Shown: piece by piece, positions 10,701 to 23,687 of the stretch
Layout: every line of letters starts with the position of its first letter
How positions within the stretch are numbered: position 1 is the first letter of the stretch
Assembly: GCA_037976565.1 (NCBI GenBank)
Contig: CP137670.1
Coordinates: 12,114,600-12,178,599, forward strand
DNA length: 64,000 bases
Reading direction: 5' to 3'
From: Mesocentrotus franciscanus
Lineage: Eukaryota > Echinodermata > Echinoidea > Camarodonta > Strongylocentrotidae
Made by a program: the position numbers and the translations under genes
Notes under the pieces: model-generated
Database searches by the model: none
Seen by the model: only the letters and a program-made list of their open reading frames with translations
Told to the model about the DNA's origin: nothing

Positions 10701-11016
10701 AGCTCGCAATATACGTCACAGTGTTGCCAATTTGTGTTTCACTGATGACAACTTAAAACATTCATGACTTTCCTTTTTTTAATTTGGATGTTGCTTAATT
10801 AAACTTCCACTAATTTGTTTCTCTCTCTTTTCTGCTTTTAAAACTAACTTAATATCAGGGTGGACTTCCCCTTTAATTCAAGAGAGGGAAAGTTAATCGG
10901 AGAGGATGGGTTTTCGAGAGAGAGAAGAGGATGGGAAGAGTAATTAATGGTCGAAGACGATAAGTGATAATTCGGAAGAAAAAGAATATAAAGGGAAAGA
11001 GTTTGAAAGGGAAAGA
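7800..11016. other. No gene seen; AT-rich, LINE-like tail, microsatellites
   Basis: This stretch holds a (TTA)n run at 8437-8463, a (TA)n run near 9006, and an ATTCAAATTCAATTCAA tail near 9385-9415 after T-rich sequence, which looks like the 3' end of a non-LTR retroelement. It also has a G-rich run near 10265 and a GA-rich patch at 10530-10690. No coding exon is supported. Confidence 0.4.
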
Positions 11017-12264
11017 CAGGGGCGGCGCGTCTTCCAAAGTGGGGGGGGGGCACCAACAAAAAAGAGCACTTTCTGGAAAAAGGGGTACCTACAAAAGGAA
11101 ACCGCGAAGCGAAATTTCTTTAGACATTGGTCATTACCCCTATATACTATCATATTCATGATTGTGATTACATTATCAAGGATGATTTCAATATTTGTTC
11201 CTCTCTTTACATGGTCCAAGATAATAATTAAGCATCATACTTTGCATTTGGTTGTGATGGTCTAAATATTCATTCGCGAGCGAGCAAAAATTGTAGTATT
11301 TGTGAGGTCGTGGTGGAAAAATTTAAATCTTATAAAGAGAAATAAAAAACTCCTGATGGGTTTTAATCACAATCTTACCATAAAAGACTGAAAAGACCCT
11401 TAATACGTAAAATAATCATATCAAGTATAAAGGTGAGCGAGCGTAGCGAGCGAGCTTTGGTAGAAATTATAGAAAAAGTTGCTCTAAGTTGCTTTAAATT
11501 ATGGGCGCATGCTATCGTGAAAGGAAAAGGGGGTACTTATTAGAAGGAAGAAAAGTAGCACGTATCACAATTAAAAGGGCAATTATTAGAGGTGAAAATG
11601 GGGCACTTCTCGCACTTAAAAAGGGGCAATCAAAAGATAAAAAATTAGGCACTTATGAGAATGGAAAAGGGGCTTTTGACTAGGGAAAAATAGACACCTA
11701 TCAGATTTTAATAGGGCCATTTATCAGAGGTGAAAAAGGCATTTGTGAAACAGGGAAGGGGCTCCTATAAAAAGGAAAAGGGAATATTATCAGAAGGAAA
11801 AAAGGCACTTAGTAGAAAGAAAAAGGGACACGTGTCAACGTAAAAAGGGCAATTATTGGAGGTGAAAAGGCACTAACCAGAGATAATAAGAGCACTTATG
11901 ATAATGGAAAGGGAACACTTATTATAAATGAAAAGGGGCATTTGTTGAAGGAAAAGGGGCACCTATCAGACTGGAATAGGGGCATTTATGATAAGTGGTA
12001 GGGGCTCTTTATAAAAAAAAAACAATTGGGAGCACTTATCAAAATGAAAAGGGGCACGTGCGAAAATAAAATGGGCCATTAATCAGAGGTGAAAATGGGT
12101 ATTTATTACAAGGTGAAGGGACACTTATTTAAAGGAAAAGAGGCACTTTTTAAAGTAAAAGGGAACTCTTGCTCTATAATGTAAAAAGTGGCACATTTGG
12201 GGATCTTTAAAAATTGGGGACATCGATGCGCCCTGTCCCCGACCCCCCGTGAGCGCCACCTCTG
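11017..12264. mobile_element. CAGGGGCGG element with minisatellite core, copy 1
   Basis: It starts CAGGGGCGGCGCG and ends GCGCCACCTCTG, matching the better preserved copy at 56298-57872 (CAGGGGCGG ... CCTCTG). The core is a degenerate array of about 25-45 nt units of the type GGGGCACTTATCAGAGGTGAA. The flanks GGGAAAGA and GAGAAGGA match at six of eight positions, a possible decayed 8-bp duplication. No transposase. Confidence 0.6.
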
Positions 12265-13572
12265 GAGAAGGAAAATGGAAAAAATAACAGACAGAATTAG
12301 TCTAAATCTGTGAACGGTTAGAAAAAAGATAGAGAGAGAGGAGGAAGAGATAATCTGGAAAAAGAGGAAGTTTCGATGCCTGTATAGAACTTATATAGGA
12401 GCGGACATGGAAAAAAAAAGAAGATTTTCATGGGGGGGGGCGATCAGTCGTTTGCAGTGTATCGTGTATTTTGCATTTCCTTAATCGTTCGTGGCGTAGC
12501 GTCTTAGCGTCATACAGTGTGAGATAACATGACATGCTAAGAAACATGTCAAGAGATTTTACAGCGTATGGACTGGAAATGTGATCCAAGCTGGTAAGGG
12601 TTAATAACACCAAATTCTTTTATCACCTCAATAACGATTAAACAAATAGAATCAGTAGCTTTGTTATTGTGATATTCTTGTGATTTTAATTTGGATATAT
12701 AGGCTTAAAGTAATAACAATTAAAAGGATACTATAACATTATAGATGTCAATGTCACAAAAGACAAGTATAATCTAGATCTTCCACAAAATTTAATATAT
12801 ACAGTTTATGTCAATAATACTGTGTTTGTACAAAGAAAAATGAAAATGTTAATGCAATATATAGGCTACATTAACAGCGGGTACATATTTCTATAACTAG
12901 TTTCTAAGTTAAGAAACAAGAGAACGTAGAGGAAAATTCAAAATACGAACTTTGAAAAGGCAATCCAACACTTGAAATAAGTTTTATTGGTATGAAAAAA
13001 GAAAAATAAGATAAAGAGAATGGCGAAATTCTAAAATAAATTGGACCAATAATAAGAACGTTATGAATGTTTTAAATGAGAGATCACTAAGTCTATGTGT
13101 ATCTCAAATTGGCAGATTGGTCAGTGCCAGTGGATTGTGACGTAGTGACTGATAACTCTCCCGTTTGTCGTATACAGGTATACAGAAGAAAACAAAATCA
13201 TTATTATTTCTCTTTTTTCGCGTAAGCGCCTTCTCTCTTTGGGCACTACTCAAAATATAACATGGATGGCATATTGTTATAGGTCCTCATGGAAATAGAC
13301 CGTCCTGAGTCATATTCTTTTTTTTTTCTTTTTTTTGTGGTCATTTTGTGTGTTAATTGGAACAAATGGAAAAGTTGCCCGCCACTACATCAAAGAGGCC
13401 GATTCAGCCAATTTGAAGAGCCCATATCTATAGTGATTAAAACTTTCAAAAATTCAGAGCTTTCTCATTTTTGTCCGATTTCATTCAAACTTTCACCAGT
13501 CTACTTTTCTGATTTGTCTCCTTTTTTTTTGGAGTGGTTTGATAACAAGGTCGGATTTCCTTTTAAATGTAC
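12265..13572. other. No gene seen
   Basis: AT-rich sequence without recognisable repeats apart from short A or T runs. Small ORFs show no family signature. Confidence 0.4.
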
Positions 13573-14112
13573 TTAAAGGTACTTTGTCCCTTTTTGCAGC
13601 CAACATCAAATTCTGTAGAACTTTGCAGGAATTATGAATATGTCATGTATGTCTTATATGTGAAAGTTAAACGTTAGCAGTGCCCTAGTATTCAAATTAT
13701 GCAAGGAAACCCGTTTACTTTCTAGACTTCCCTGTCAGGCACTATTGAGTGACTGACTGACATCTTTTTTTCTTTGGTAATAACATACATAAAATGAGCT
13801 GCAAAAGGTACATGAGCATTTGTCTACATCAATAACCCACTACTTGTAATCGCCCAAATTAAACGGATTGAATCTCTGTGCAGCACAAAACTTACGACCA
13901 TTCGGTACAAGGGTCTGAAAATCAGACGAATACTTAGGTGATGGCAATCACTTGTGTCGATTCGACAAGTAATGGTCCTTATTTTCCCACAAAAAGCTAT
14001 TTTCAAACCCTTTCGTTTTGAGGGAAGTTCTAAATAAGTATTGTCTTTCAAATGCCGTTGGATTTTAACCTTTTCATTTTTTGGACCTGCAAATGAGACA
14101 TAGTACCTTTAA
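13573..14112. mobile_element. TTAA-flanked MITE, second copy
   Basis: TTAA at 13573-13576 and 14109-14112. The termini AGGTACTTTGTCCC and GGACATAGTACCT-type, and the interior (CAACATCAAATTCTGTAGAA, GAGTGACTGACTGAC), match the copy at 3332-3867. Confidence 0.8.
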
Positions 14113-14357
14113 TCAAACTTTGTGCAAAAAACAGTACATGGGCCAGTAGACTGTCCCGAAATAGTGGTCCGATTTCCCCCATAAGAACTGACCGAACAAA
14201 GTTGCTTAGACCATCGATCCATGCCATCTACGAAGAAAATATTAACCTGGACATTGTCCTCGGGTTTGGTCCCCGAAAAGGGTGCAAGTCGATCACATTG
14301 GGTCCCCGCATCTATACCCATGCAACAAACTTTGTCAGGAAGAAGTCGTAGGTACAA
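14109..14357 (-). other. Unrecognised Cys-containing ORF, 82 codons
   Basis: An open frame of 82 codons with six Cys and a fairly even amino-acid composition, unlike the repeat-derived ORFs around it. I do not recognise a family. Its last codons (the left edge) overlap the TTAA of the MITE at 13573-14112, which would have truncated or replaced its original end if it was ever coding. It may be chance or a fragment of an old transposon gene. Confidence 0.2.
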
Positions 14358-15369
14358 TATTTAGACACAAAAACTGAAGAAGAAACAAAATCTAAGGTAT
14401 GGATTGGTTTTCAGACAAATTAACATAAGAAAAAGAGGATCATGGGGAACCAACAGGCACCGCTTAGGCATTGTTTTCCATATAGAGGGAGCAAGTAGTA
14501 CAGTGGGGTTTAATATGCACAGGCAGTACATTCTACGATACACGGGAGGAAGTTTAATTTTCAAGGGGGCAAACAAAAGGTAATCATGAATCACCTCCAT
14601 CACTTTGGCCGTCATTATTCTAAAATGGGAGTGGGGCGTCTCCATGTGTAAAAGATCTGTGGATATTTGGGGATCGTATTGTGTACAAATGCCATCTCCG
14701 TAGTGGCTTATTTCACTGCATCTAGCTCATTTACCAAAACAAAATGAAAGCTGTATGACTATACTTTACCAAAAACATGAACTAACAAAGAATGTCTTAC
14801 GAGATGCCGTTATTAGACCCCCCCCCCAACAATTTGTTTAAAGAAATGAAATAAAAGAACGAGAGAAAAATTCTCATAAGTTAAGCCGGGACTAAGTCCA
14901 GACTAAACAAGAATTTTAGTTCACACTTCTATGGAGTGCTAGGTGTCATCTTCCTCCTTCAATATTCAGGACAAAGATAATCTACCAAAGACTTTATTGA
15001 AATTCAGTTCACACTCATATTATCTTTTTCTTCCCCTTTCATTGCAAAATTATTTTTTTGGAGACATTTCATTGCAGCATTGAAATAATCTGTACAGGGT
15101 AAATAAATTGGCAACAGGCACTCCATAAAAGTGTGGACTAAGTTAAGCCAGGCTTAACTTAGTACGCGCTATCGGAATACCACCCAATGTGTTTACCTAA
15201 GAGTAATACTGACAGAGAATTGAACGTTGTAATAACTATCGCATTCTGGTGTATATATATAAAACGTTAGTCTTCCGGAATAGGTATGATAGGTATTTGA
15301 AAGAGAAATTAAAAAAAAAAGACTTATCGTAAATCAGAAGCCAGACAAAAGATTACAAGAGAAGTTGAT
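14358..15369. other. Repeat fragments, no gene seen
   Basis: 14400-14515 matches, in opposite orientation, the TTAA MITE at 54980-55174 (TTTTCCATATAGAGGGAGCA, GTACAGTGGGGTTTAA). 14877-15190 carries AAGTTAAGCC-type inverted-repeat fragments of another MITE. The homology shared by the TRIM units begins at about 15370. Confidence 0.5.
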
Positions 15370-18300
15370 AAAAACACTTTAGATGGTAAGTAGAAAAATA
15401 TTGTACAGTCGAGAAAATATGTGTTTTGTATTGATAACTATGTACTTCATTTACATGTACATTTGCTCTCACAAATTTATTTTCGAATGTAAATAGACAC
15501 CTCAATTATTGAGCCACAAACACAAACACATTCTCTTTCCAATTGTGTCCTTGAATACAAACGTGGTTACAATGGTAACATCACACTTGAGTAGATCGTC
15601 TGTCAATATCATGCAGTTTGCTATTTTTGATGAATGGAAGTGGGTTTTCCCACAGAGCGTATAGTCAGGTGGCTTAGCGTCAAATTTATCGATTATCGTT
15701 ACTTGCCGGATAAAAGCACCATTTTTGGTACAGGGCTTCCTTAGGACTTACTAAACGACATAAGGCTAGGAGCCTCCGGCAAAAAAAAAATCAATTTAAG
15801 GGTGTGGGGGCGGGGCGTCTTTTTGGAGCCCCAAATAATTTTATAACATTGATTTGTTGTTGTACAAATGCCATTTTTGGTACAGGGCTTCCTTAGGACC
15901 TACTGAACGATATTAGGGTTTGTTAGATTTGTTGTTGTACAAACGCCATGGGCCCCAATCACACATATATGAATATGTATGCCGGGGGCTCCTACCCTAC
16001 CATCATTCAGCAGGTCCTAATGAAGCCCTGTACCAAAAATGGCGTTTGTACAAAAAGAAATCAATGTTTTATTACCTTACAAATTATTTGTGGACTACGA
16101 AGCGACGCTCCTGTCCCACACCCTTATATGATATTCTTGCCGGGGGCTCCTACCCTAATATCATTCAGTAGGTCCTAAGGAAGCCCTGTACCAAAAATGG
16201 CATTTGTACAACAACAAATAAATGTTATATTACCTTCTAAATTATTTGGGGGCTACGGGGCCACGCCCCCGCCCCACGCCCTTATATGATATTTTTGTCG
16301 GGGGCTCCTATCCTAATATCGTTCAGTAGGTCCTAAGGAAGCCCTGTACCAAAAATGGCATGTGTACAACAAATCAATGTTATAAAATTATTTGGGGGCT
16401 CCAGAAGACGGCCCCGCCCCACACCCTTTAATTGAATTTTTTGCCGGGGGCTCCTAGCTTAATATCGTTTAGTAGGTCCTAAGGGAACCCTGTACCAAAA
16501 AATGGTGCTTTTATCCGGCAAGTAACGATAATTTCACTAAGCCACCTGACTAGTATAAGCACCTTTGAACTTATCGGCGGTATTCATCATTTGCATCTAT
16601 AGAGGGTGAATTATTTAAGCTTTCAGTGGTGGATATATTATTTTGGAGATCGACTTTATTAGAATCCTGGATAACAGAGCAAGACGTTTTATTTGCTTTC
16701 ATTACTATATTTGGAAGAGGAAAGGACGGTAACTACACTTTTTCACCCCCTCTTTCTCCACTATTCTTCCTTTATCTCCGTCCATTTCTCTCTTTCTCTT
16801 CCTCTTTCTCTGTCAACCATTAAAGGACTTTTCCAGTGTCAATAACGTATGCAGACAACGAAATAATGTACACGTAGTATAGGCTAGGTTTACAGCGTAT
16901 ACATACTTACTATAACTATTTTCTAATTGAAAAAAACAAAAAAAAAACAAATGAGGAAAATACAAAATACGAAATTTGACACATGAGTATAAGGTACTTT
17001 ACAAAACTGTGTACACAAACAGTATAAAGACCAGGAGTGTGTATCGAAATAGTCACCCCATTTTACCCATAAGAATTTACTTTCTTTTTCACCTAAAACA
17101 TAAAGTAACACCATTTTACATCGAGATGCGGTTATCACACCCCTCTCCGAAAAAAGGAAAAGAATACAAGACTTATAATTATGAAAAAAAGGGGGGGGGG
17201 ATTGGTCCCAAAGCTACATCGTTTATGCATGGAATATCTTCGATGTCATCCACTTCAGAAACATTATTATCATGGGTGTCATTTTTTGATGATGGGGAAA
17301 CATTAAATTATGTTTTCTCCAGTTTCATCCCTGGGTTTGCCATGTATGTCTACTAGCATGACCACAGGTGTGTAGGTGTTTAATATCATCATCATTTCCA
17401 CAATTTATTATATGATAAACATAATCCTATCTTACCTCATTCTCTTACTACGGTACCGTTATATAATGCAGATGAAGATATTCCGAATTCCACGTCACAA
17501 ATCGATAATCTGTATATTTTCAATTAAATCGAATTTAATTACCGGGGGTAAACGGAATCGAATTGAAGCGGCAATTATTTTGAAATAGACAACTGCCGAA
17601 TTAACATGAAATATTCAAAGTGAAAATCACTAATTATAACAGAATTGCTGTAACATTTTAAAAAGATATCCTAATATTCTCACATTCCTTACGATGTTTA
17701 GTCAAGAAACAGAACTTCCGACTGTTAAACTAGGCCTAATTTTTGTTAATACATTGTTCTTCTCTACATCATAGCAAATTAATCTTTCATATTATCAGTC
17801 CCCAGAGCATTCAATGTAATAGCTTTCCAGACAGGGTGCAAACTGTATACAAAGGGATTTTTAATGGAATGCAGCAATATTTACACCATGGTCCTGTAAG
17901 GCTTTAAAAGAAATTTGATTTGATGAATTAGTCAAGTTCAATATAACATAACTACGAAGAGTAAAATGATATTAAAAAATGAAAACAAAACAATAATACC
18001 AATGACTTGACAGGATGACCCATGAAAGCTGAAAAGCTTATTTACAATTGGGTCCTAATAACAAAGTCAGTATTAATTGTTACTTCATAAAAAAAATAAT
18101 AATCACAATAAAAATTGATAAGAATAATACCAAACAAAATAAACTGTTAAATACATTTAGAATAACAGCCTAAGGGAAATAACACTTATAAGAAGTTAAT
18201 CAATATTTTAACAATTTTCAAGTTAAACATAATATGATATCATATCACTTGGTTCTATTTCTTGTGTCTCAAGTGGTAGGTGCCTCTTAAATTCAACTTC

Positions 18301-18886
18301 AAAGTTTTTAAAGTTTTGAATTGCTTTAAAGTAGCATTAAATTTTGTTACGATAAAATAGTAGGAAAAGGGATAATGGAATATTGATAACAGACGTTAAA
18401 CATATTTTTTTGCTCTAAAGTACAATATTCAGTCAGTAGGCTTATGTACTTTGTCACACAAACAAACAAATGAAAATACTGACTTACTAAAAGATTCATT
18501 TTGCACTCATTAGAAAAAAAATCGCAAAAAAAGATTAGCCAAAACATTCAACAGTGTGTCTGTAGCCGTTTTTATTTTTTGATTTTGCAGTAACAATCAT
18601 TTGTTAAAATTTCAAGAGTAAACAATTATACAACGCAAGAAGTATATAGTTTATATATATTTTACGTTTTAACATATCATTTCGATAGAGGGACGTTATT
18701 ATTATATTGGATAATGTCAAATGTATATAGAGGCAACTAAAATCTAACGAGAGAATGGACATCTTCTCATTCGTTTAGTTCACATAATGAACAATATAAT
18801 ATGACACATTATAGGCCCATATTAGAGTAGAGCTGGAGCAGAGAGGTATACACACCACCAATAATGGTAATATCGTGTGACATGGA
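15370..18886. repeat. Partial TRIM-cluster unit (downstream part only)
   Basis: From about 15370 the sequence is nearly colinear with 31100-34084 and 41440-43805. This is the flank lying between one TRIM gene's upstream region and the next gene's propeller exon. It contains the TIR element 15662-16552. No coding region is supported here. Small ORFs also found at the paralogous positions (for example 16976-17356) are not conserved as proteins. Confidence 0.75.
15662..16552. mobile_element. Long-TIR element with 3-bp GTA duplication, copy 1
   Basis: Termini TAGTCAGGTGGCTTAG and CTAAGCCACCTGACTA, with terminal inverted repeats of about 85-90 bp through GATAAAAGCACCATTTTTGG. It is flanked by GTA at 15659-15661 and 16553-16555. 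The interior is four or five imperfect copies of a roughly 140-nt unit (CAGTAGGTCCTAAGGAAGCC ... GGGGGCTCC) in alternating orientation. It has no transposase. Confidence 0.8.
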
Positions 18887-19592
18887 TTACAGTGATACCT
18901 TGATAAAATGCAACTTCTTGCCACATGCAAACGCGAGCATGTCTAGAGAGAGGGAAACCAAGTAACACCAATCACAACTACATGTAAGCTTCAGATTAAG
19001 TACATTGAACTCAACTCTCTCCTTCAGGTTCAGCCCATCAAGGTCATAGAGCCTGATCGCCACGTTACCATTCTTACCATTAAAACTCGCTACATACACC
19101 CTGTCCTGCTCATCCACGGCAGCATACATGTAGACATTGGATGGAGCTTGTAGAGACTTACCAGCATTCCCATCTCTGTCATAGACTGCCACCATGCTTG
19201 GATTGGCGTAACATGAACTGGTGACAATCAAACCCGACCTGGTAGAAGATACCTGCCTCGCCATGTTGTGTTTTGTTGGAACAGTGTGTTTGAGAGTAGA
19301 TCCAGTCGGGTCATAGATATAGACTTGATTCCCATTTTTAGTGGTGAGGATTTCATCTGATGGACTTCTGTTTAGTCTGATAGAGGCATTGCTTTTTATA
19401 TGGATGGTTGATTTCCTGGATCCATTGGGAGAATATATGTGTGCTTCAATGGTACCCGTCGATATGCATAACGACCTGTCTTGTTAAAACACAAGATCAT
19501 AACACCTCATGTTACTTGGCATGTTTGCATACTGCTCCTGTTTACCAGCTGAATCAATGATATCTATACCATGCGCACCATTATATCCGATA

Positions 19593-22127
19593 CATGGGTG
19601 TCGATCACGGGGGGGGGATATATCCCCCAATATTTCAGGTGGGGGATGGCCTGTACAATCATCCCCCAATAATTCACCATCAAAAAAAAAAAAAAATGAA
19701 GAGAAAAATTAATGATGAGAGCCCAATGAGAGTAGTTAATGGTTATATATATAAATAGAAAACGAAGTAAATGAGACAACCGTATATGAGACAAGAATAA
19801 ATTGAATTCTCGCTCATACGGCTTCATCAGGAATTGATGAATTTATTCAATTTATTCAATCAACAGCATCATAGAAATGCAGTGCGCCAAATGCAAAGCC
19901 GCAGCGTTAAAAAGCAACGAGCTAAATGTTAAGCGCGAAGCGCAAGAGTGCAAAAAAAAGTAGAGAGTGGGAGAGAGAATAATAACCCAGGTAGCAAGCC
20001 CATGTGGGACCCACATGGGTCCCATATTCTCTGAAACATGGGCCCCATATGGAAAACCATCTGGGGCACTAAGGCATCTGCACCCAAGAAGCATATGGGA
20101 CCCATATGGGTAAACCCATATAAGACAGATGGGACCCAGATGGAACCCATACCAAACTGGGCCCAAATGGGTATGCCCAGCTTAATCCCATCTGGTACCC
20201 ATATTGGTTAACCCAGATTTTCCCCATGTGTTACCCATATGGGCATATTCATATTCTACCCATATGTGTACGCCCAGCTCATTCCCATCTGGGACCCATA
20301 AGGGCTGGCCCAGATAGATCCCATATGGGTTACTAAATATTGGCCCCATATGGGATACATATATATGGTTCCATTTAATAGCCCAGATGGCACGAGTGAC
20401 CCAGATCATCCCCATATGGGCCCCATATGGGCTTGCTACCTGGGAAAAGGGGAAGAAACGGGCAGAAGAAAAAGGAAGGGGGAAGAGAAAAGGAAGAAAG
20501 ACAAGAGAAAGCCGGGACATATATATTCCAGCATTTCTTCAGGATACTGATGTGAATGGGCGATGAACAAAGAGGTTGACTTTAAAGTAACCTACAATGA
20601 AATATTGCTCATGTTTATTTCTTACAATGTCAAAATTACTTTACGGGATCCCCTCCCTAAAAAGCTTAGGCATGGGTGATGGTAGGTATGAGGTTAATGC
20701 ATGATCAGGAATTAGTTGAGTGGATGGAAAAGAAGTGAGAAATAAGCTGAAAGAAACATGGAAAATTGCCATGGAATGATGGAAGGCAATGTGAGACAGG
20801 CCCAACATGTTCTAAAACAAGTAATAATATTCAAGAATAATTATGATTTCTTTCACCTAGGAGTTCTTAAAAAACTAATTAAAAACGAATAAATAATCAA
20901 TGCCACATTATTGACAGGGCTTTAAGGAATGTGAAAAGAAACAAAAAAGAAACAAAAAATATTGAATGAAATTTGGGACTGATTGTGAATTTCAATACGC
21001 GAAATTTACAAGCTCAGGCATTCGCGCAGAATGTGCCTCTTGAAAATAAGCTCTTTGTATGTACATAAACAAGCAATACAACAGAATACTCCAGTTCGAT
21101 ATTTTGGAGAAAGATTATGTCACAACTTATTTTTGTTTTATTGAAAAGCTGATGTATAGGCCTATGTATTGTATTCAAACGTAACAGGCATAAGATTGTT
21201 AAGGTGTTTTTGAAAGTTAGAATGTTATTAAGTTTGAAGTTTTGTTTATAACACCCTTCCAATAATAATGCACCTTCTAAGACTGGTTATAGTTTTTGAG
21301 GAAAAAATAGTGCTCTGGTCAGGGCCTTAGGGAATATTATGCTTATATTTTAGAGCGTATCTGGTATGATAAGTATATCTGGGTGAAGAAGGAGATAATG
21401 GAAGTTTGTTGTTTGGTAGTTGGAACGTAAGTTTTATATTATGTTTTTAAGAAACAGACAGTTTGTATGAGATCAGGAGTGGAAATTTTCTGTCATTTTG
21501 AGAACCAAATTTTGCATCAGTGATATTCTGTTTCATTGAATTGAGTTTGAGAGATTCAGTTGGTTTAATTAAAGAAGGAAGAGAGTCAAATGAAGAACCA
21601 AAAGCAATATGTTTTTCATTTACTAATGAGAACTATGTTTTTGAGATCTCCTTACACAGAATATTGGAATGGGTTTTTCACGATGAATGTTGTTTGGAGA
21701 CATCAATATTCATAAAATGTATGTTTCTATCACCAGGAAATAAAGAATTTTCTGTCTACATGAACCTTTCCTGGTTGCTTATTAATGCATTTGCCCACTG
21801 GTAACATAATACTTTCACAAGTTGATATCCCTCACCATTGGATTTTTTTGGTAATGTCTAAATTTCGTTTAAAAATAGATGATATCAGTCTGGTAGGCCT
21901 ACACTGCAGGCAAGAGTCAGGACTAACATTTAGCATGTTATTAATTTTATTACCACTCTTATATTCTCTGAAATGTTATCTTTATTGAGGGTGACTTGAA
22001 AAAGTTAATAACTTGGAAGGGAGGGTGCAACCTGCCACACGCTTCTACCTCTTGGTTGCTTTGATCCATTGCCGAAAATATTTTGGCACCTATCATCCCC
22101 AACCACGGATACAAATCGACACCCCTG
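19593..22127. mobile_element. hAT-like non-autonomous transposon inside TRIM exon
   Basis: Termini CATGGGTGTCGAT and, on the other strand, CAGGGGTGTCGAT. It is flanked by a perfect 8-bp target duplication ATCCGATA (19585-19592 and 22128-22135). 8-bp duplications and CA(G/T)GG ends are typical of hAT transposons. The 2.5-kb interior has no recognisable transposase; ORFs such as 21520-21804 are unrecognised. It carries the CCCATATGGG element at 19986-20444. Confidence 0.85.
19986..20444. mobile_element. CCCATATGGG palindrome-array element
   Basis: Inverted termini CCCAGGTAGCAAGCCCAT and ATGGGCTTGCTACCTGGG enclose some twenty variants of CCCATATGGG, CCCATCTGGG and CCCAGATGGG at roughly 10-25 nt spacing. 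It is nested in the hAT-like element. It could fold into many alternative hairpins; no gene. Confidence 0.75.
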
Positions 22128-22775
22128 ATCCGATAGCTACACTATCGACAGAGTAAAGGGTCATACCCGACATCGGTCCCCGTAGATCTACACATAGAAT
22201 GACTTGCAACTTGTGATTTGATTCTGATATGCTCCCGATGTCCAGACGAGTAGCATCTGCAGGCTTGAACCTCTTCTCCTGTGCTTTCTTCGTAATGGCT
22301 GCCGCAGAAGTGTGATCAATAGCCTTCTTCAGCATGTCATCCAGCTCCTCACAGAGCAAGGTATGAGCAGACAAACTGTCCGTCTCAAGACGACCCAGTC
22401 TGTCATTAGCTACCAGTGTTATTGAACTACAAATACTCTTGATCCTCTTTCGATCGTTGGATTTCAAGACGTTGAGGTCGTCATCGAAACTCCGCTTTAT
22501 TGCATTGATGTGCTCGATGAGATTTCGATGATTTTCTTCAAGTTCTTTGGCCTTGATGCTGTATGCTTGACTGACATCGCCCAGTAGTCTCTGCACGGCA
22601 GTGTATACTTCATGGCGTTGTACTTCCACATTCTGAATGTTCTTCTCCAGTTCTGATTTCTTAGTGGCACATCGCTTGACTAGGCCGTTCACCTAAACAA
22701 AACGAATAATAGAGAAATGAAAAGAAAATTTTGTAGAATGAGATGTATGCCAATTACATGGAGCTGTTTTAAAAT

Positions 22776-23324
22776 TTAAAGGGAACCAAAACCCTCAGCA
22801 TAAGTTACCTTTATTGTAAAGTTTAAACGATTTGAATAAGATTAGTGAAAAATTGAACAAAATCAGGCAAGGTATATAAAGGAAGTTAAAGCTAAAGAAA
22901 TAACTTGTCACAAGAGGGCGATATTTAATTTGATCGCGTCATTTGCCGATACCTCTCCATGCCTTCTGAACATGGAATTTCACAATTTTTTTCATTTTCT
23001 TCGTATTCATTTGTGTTCAATATCCGACTTCATAAAATGTGAAGTAGAATATCATTCTGCATTCTATATCTTGTTTTCAGGGGAGTAGATTATCTCAATC
23101 ACAAGAAAGAAGGAAAAACATGAAATTCCATGTTCAGAAGGCTTGGAGAGTTGTCGGCAAATGACGCGATCAAATTAAATATCGCCCTCTGGTGACAAGT
23201 TATTTCTTTAGCTTTAACTTCCTTATTCCTTGCCTGATTTTGTTCAATTTTTCACTAATCTTATTCAAATCGTTTAAACTTTACAATAAAGGTAACTTAT
23301 GCTGAGGGTTTTGGTTCCCTTTAA
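22776..23324. mobile_element. TTAA foldback element with about 215-bp TIRs
   Basis: TTAA at both edges, termini AGGGAACCAAAACCCTCAGC and its complement. The inverted repeats extend through GAGGGCGATATTTAATTTGA to ACATGGAATTTCA, leaving a short centre of about 120 nt. It is absent from the same intron position in genes 2 and 3 (near 35425 and 52300), giving an empty-site proof of insertion. Confidence 0.85.
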
Positions 23325-23582
23325 ACACGAGATTTTGCGCACTTTTGCCACGACCCACCCCCCCCCCCCAAGCCCACATCATATATCATACAAGGACAGA
23401 GGAATTGAATACATTTTTGTTTCTGCGTTCTCAAAAAGCAATCCAACCCTTAAAATAAGTCCATTTCTATGAATGCAGTAATACCAGATAAACAGAATGG
23501 AGATAGGCCAAATAGTAATAGTATAATAATAATAATAATCATCATCATCGTAATGATGATAATAATGATAAATAATAATTAA

Positions 23583-23687
23583 GTAATACTGACTGCCTTC
23601 AGGGCAATACGACATATATCGCCCGAACCAAAGGTGAGGGTGATATATGACAAGTCGTATTGCCCTGATTTAGGCTGTCAATATTAC
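23583..23687. repeat. Long palindrome, copy D
   Basis: Arms contain AGGGCAATACGA and TCGTATTGCCCT, with ATATC/GATAT nearer the centre and TACTGAC/GTCAATA at the outside. It has the same general layout as the hairpins at 38039, 53661 and 54821, but its arm sequence differs. Confidence 0.65.

Larger units (their letters stand above)
18887..22692 (-). pseudogene. TRIM gene 1, coiled-coil/propeller exon, disrupted
   Basis: This is the second exon of TRIM gene 1, whose RING/B-box exon is at 29042-29677. On the minus strand it opens after a TTTAG acceptor at 22693 with a coiled-coil start (RCATKKSELEKNIQNV), conserved with the exons at 34085 and 50947. The coiled coil reads intact from 22692 down to the insertion point. 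A hAT-like element (19593-22127) then splits it at the IGYN region. The C-terminal propeller part resumes at 19592 and ends FIKVSL at 18887. A second lesion is a TAA at 19486-19484, where both paralogues have CAA (Gln). The remainder is close to the intact gene 2 exon, so the decay is recent. A functional full-length product is not possible from this exon. Confidence 0.85.

Noticed and set aside
16976..17356. 126-codon ORF and its partial copies at 32562 and 42814
   Set aside because: The DNA is duplicated but the frames diverge by indels between copies, so there is no protein constraint.
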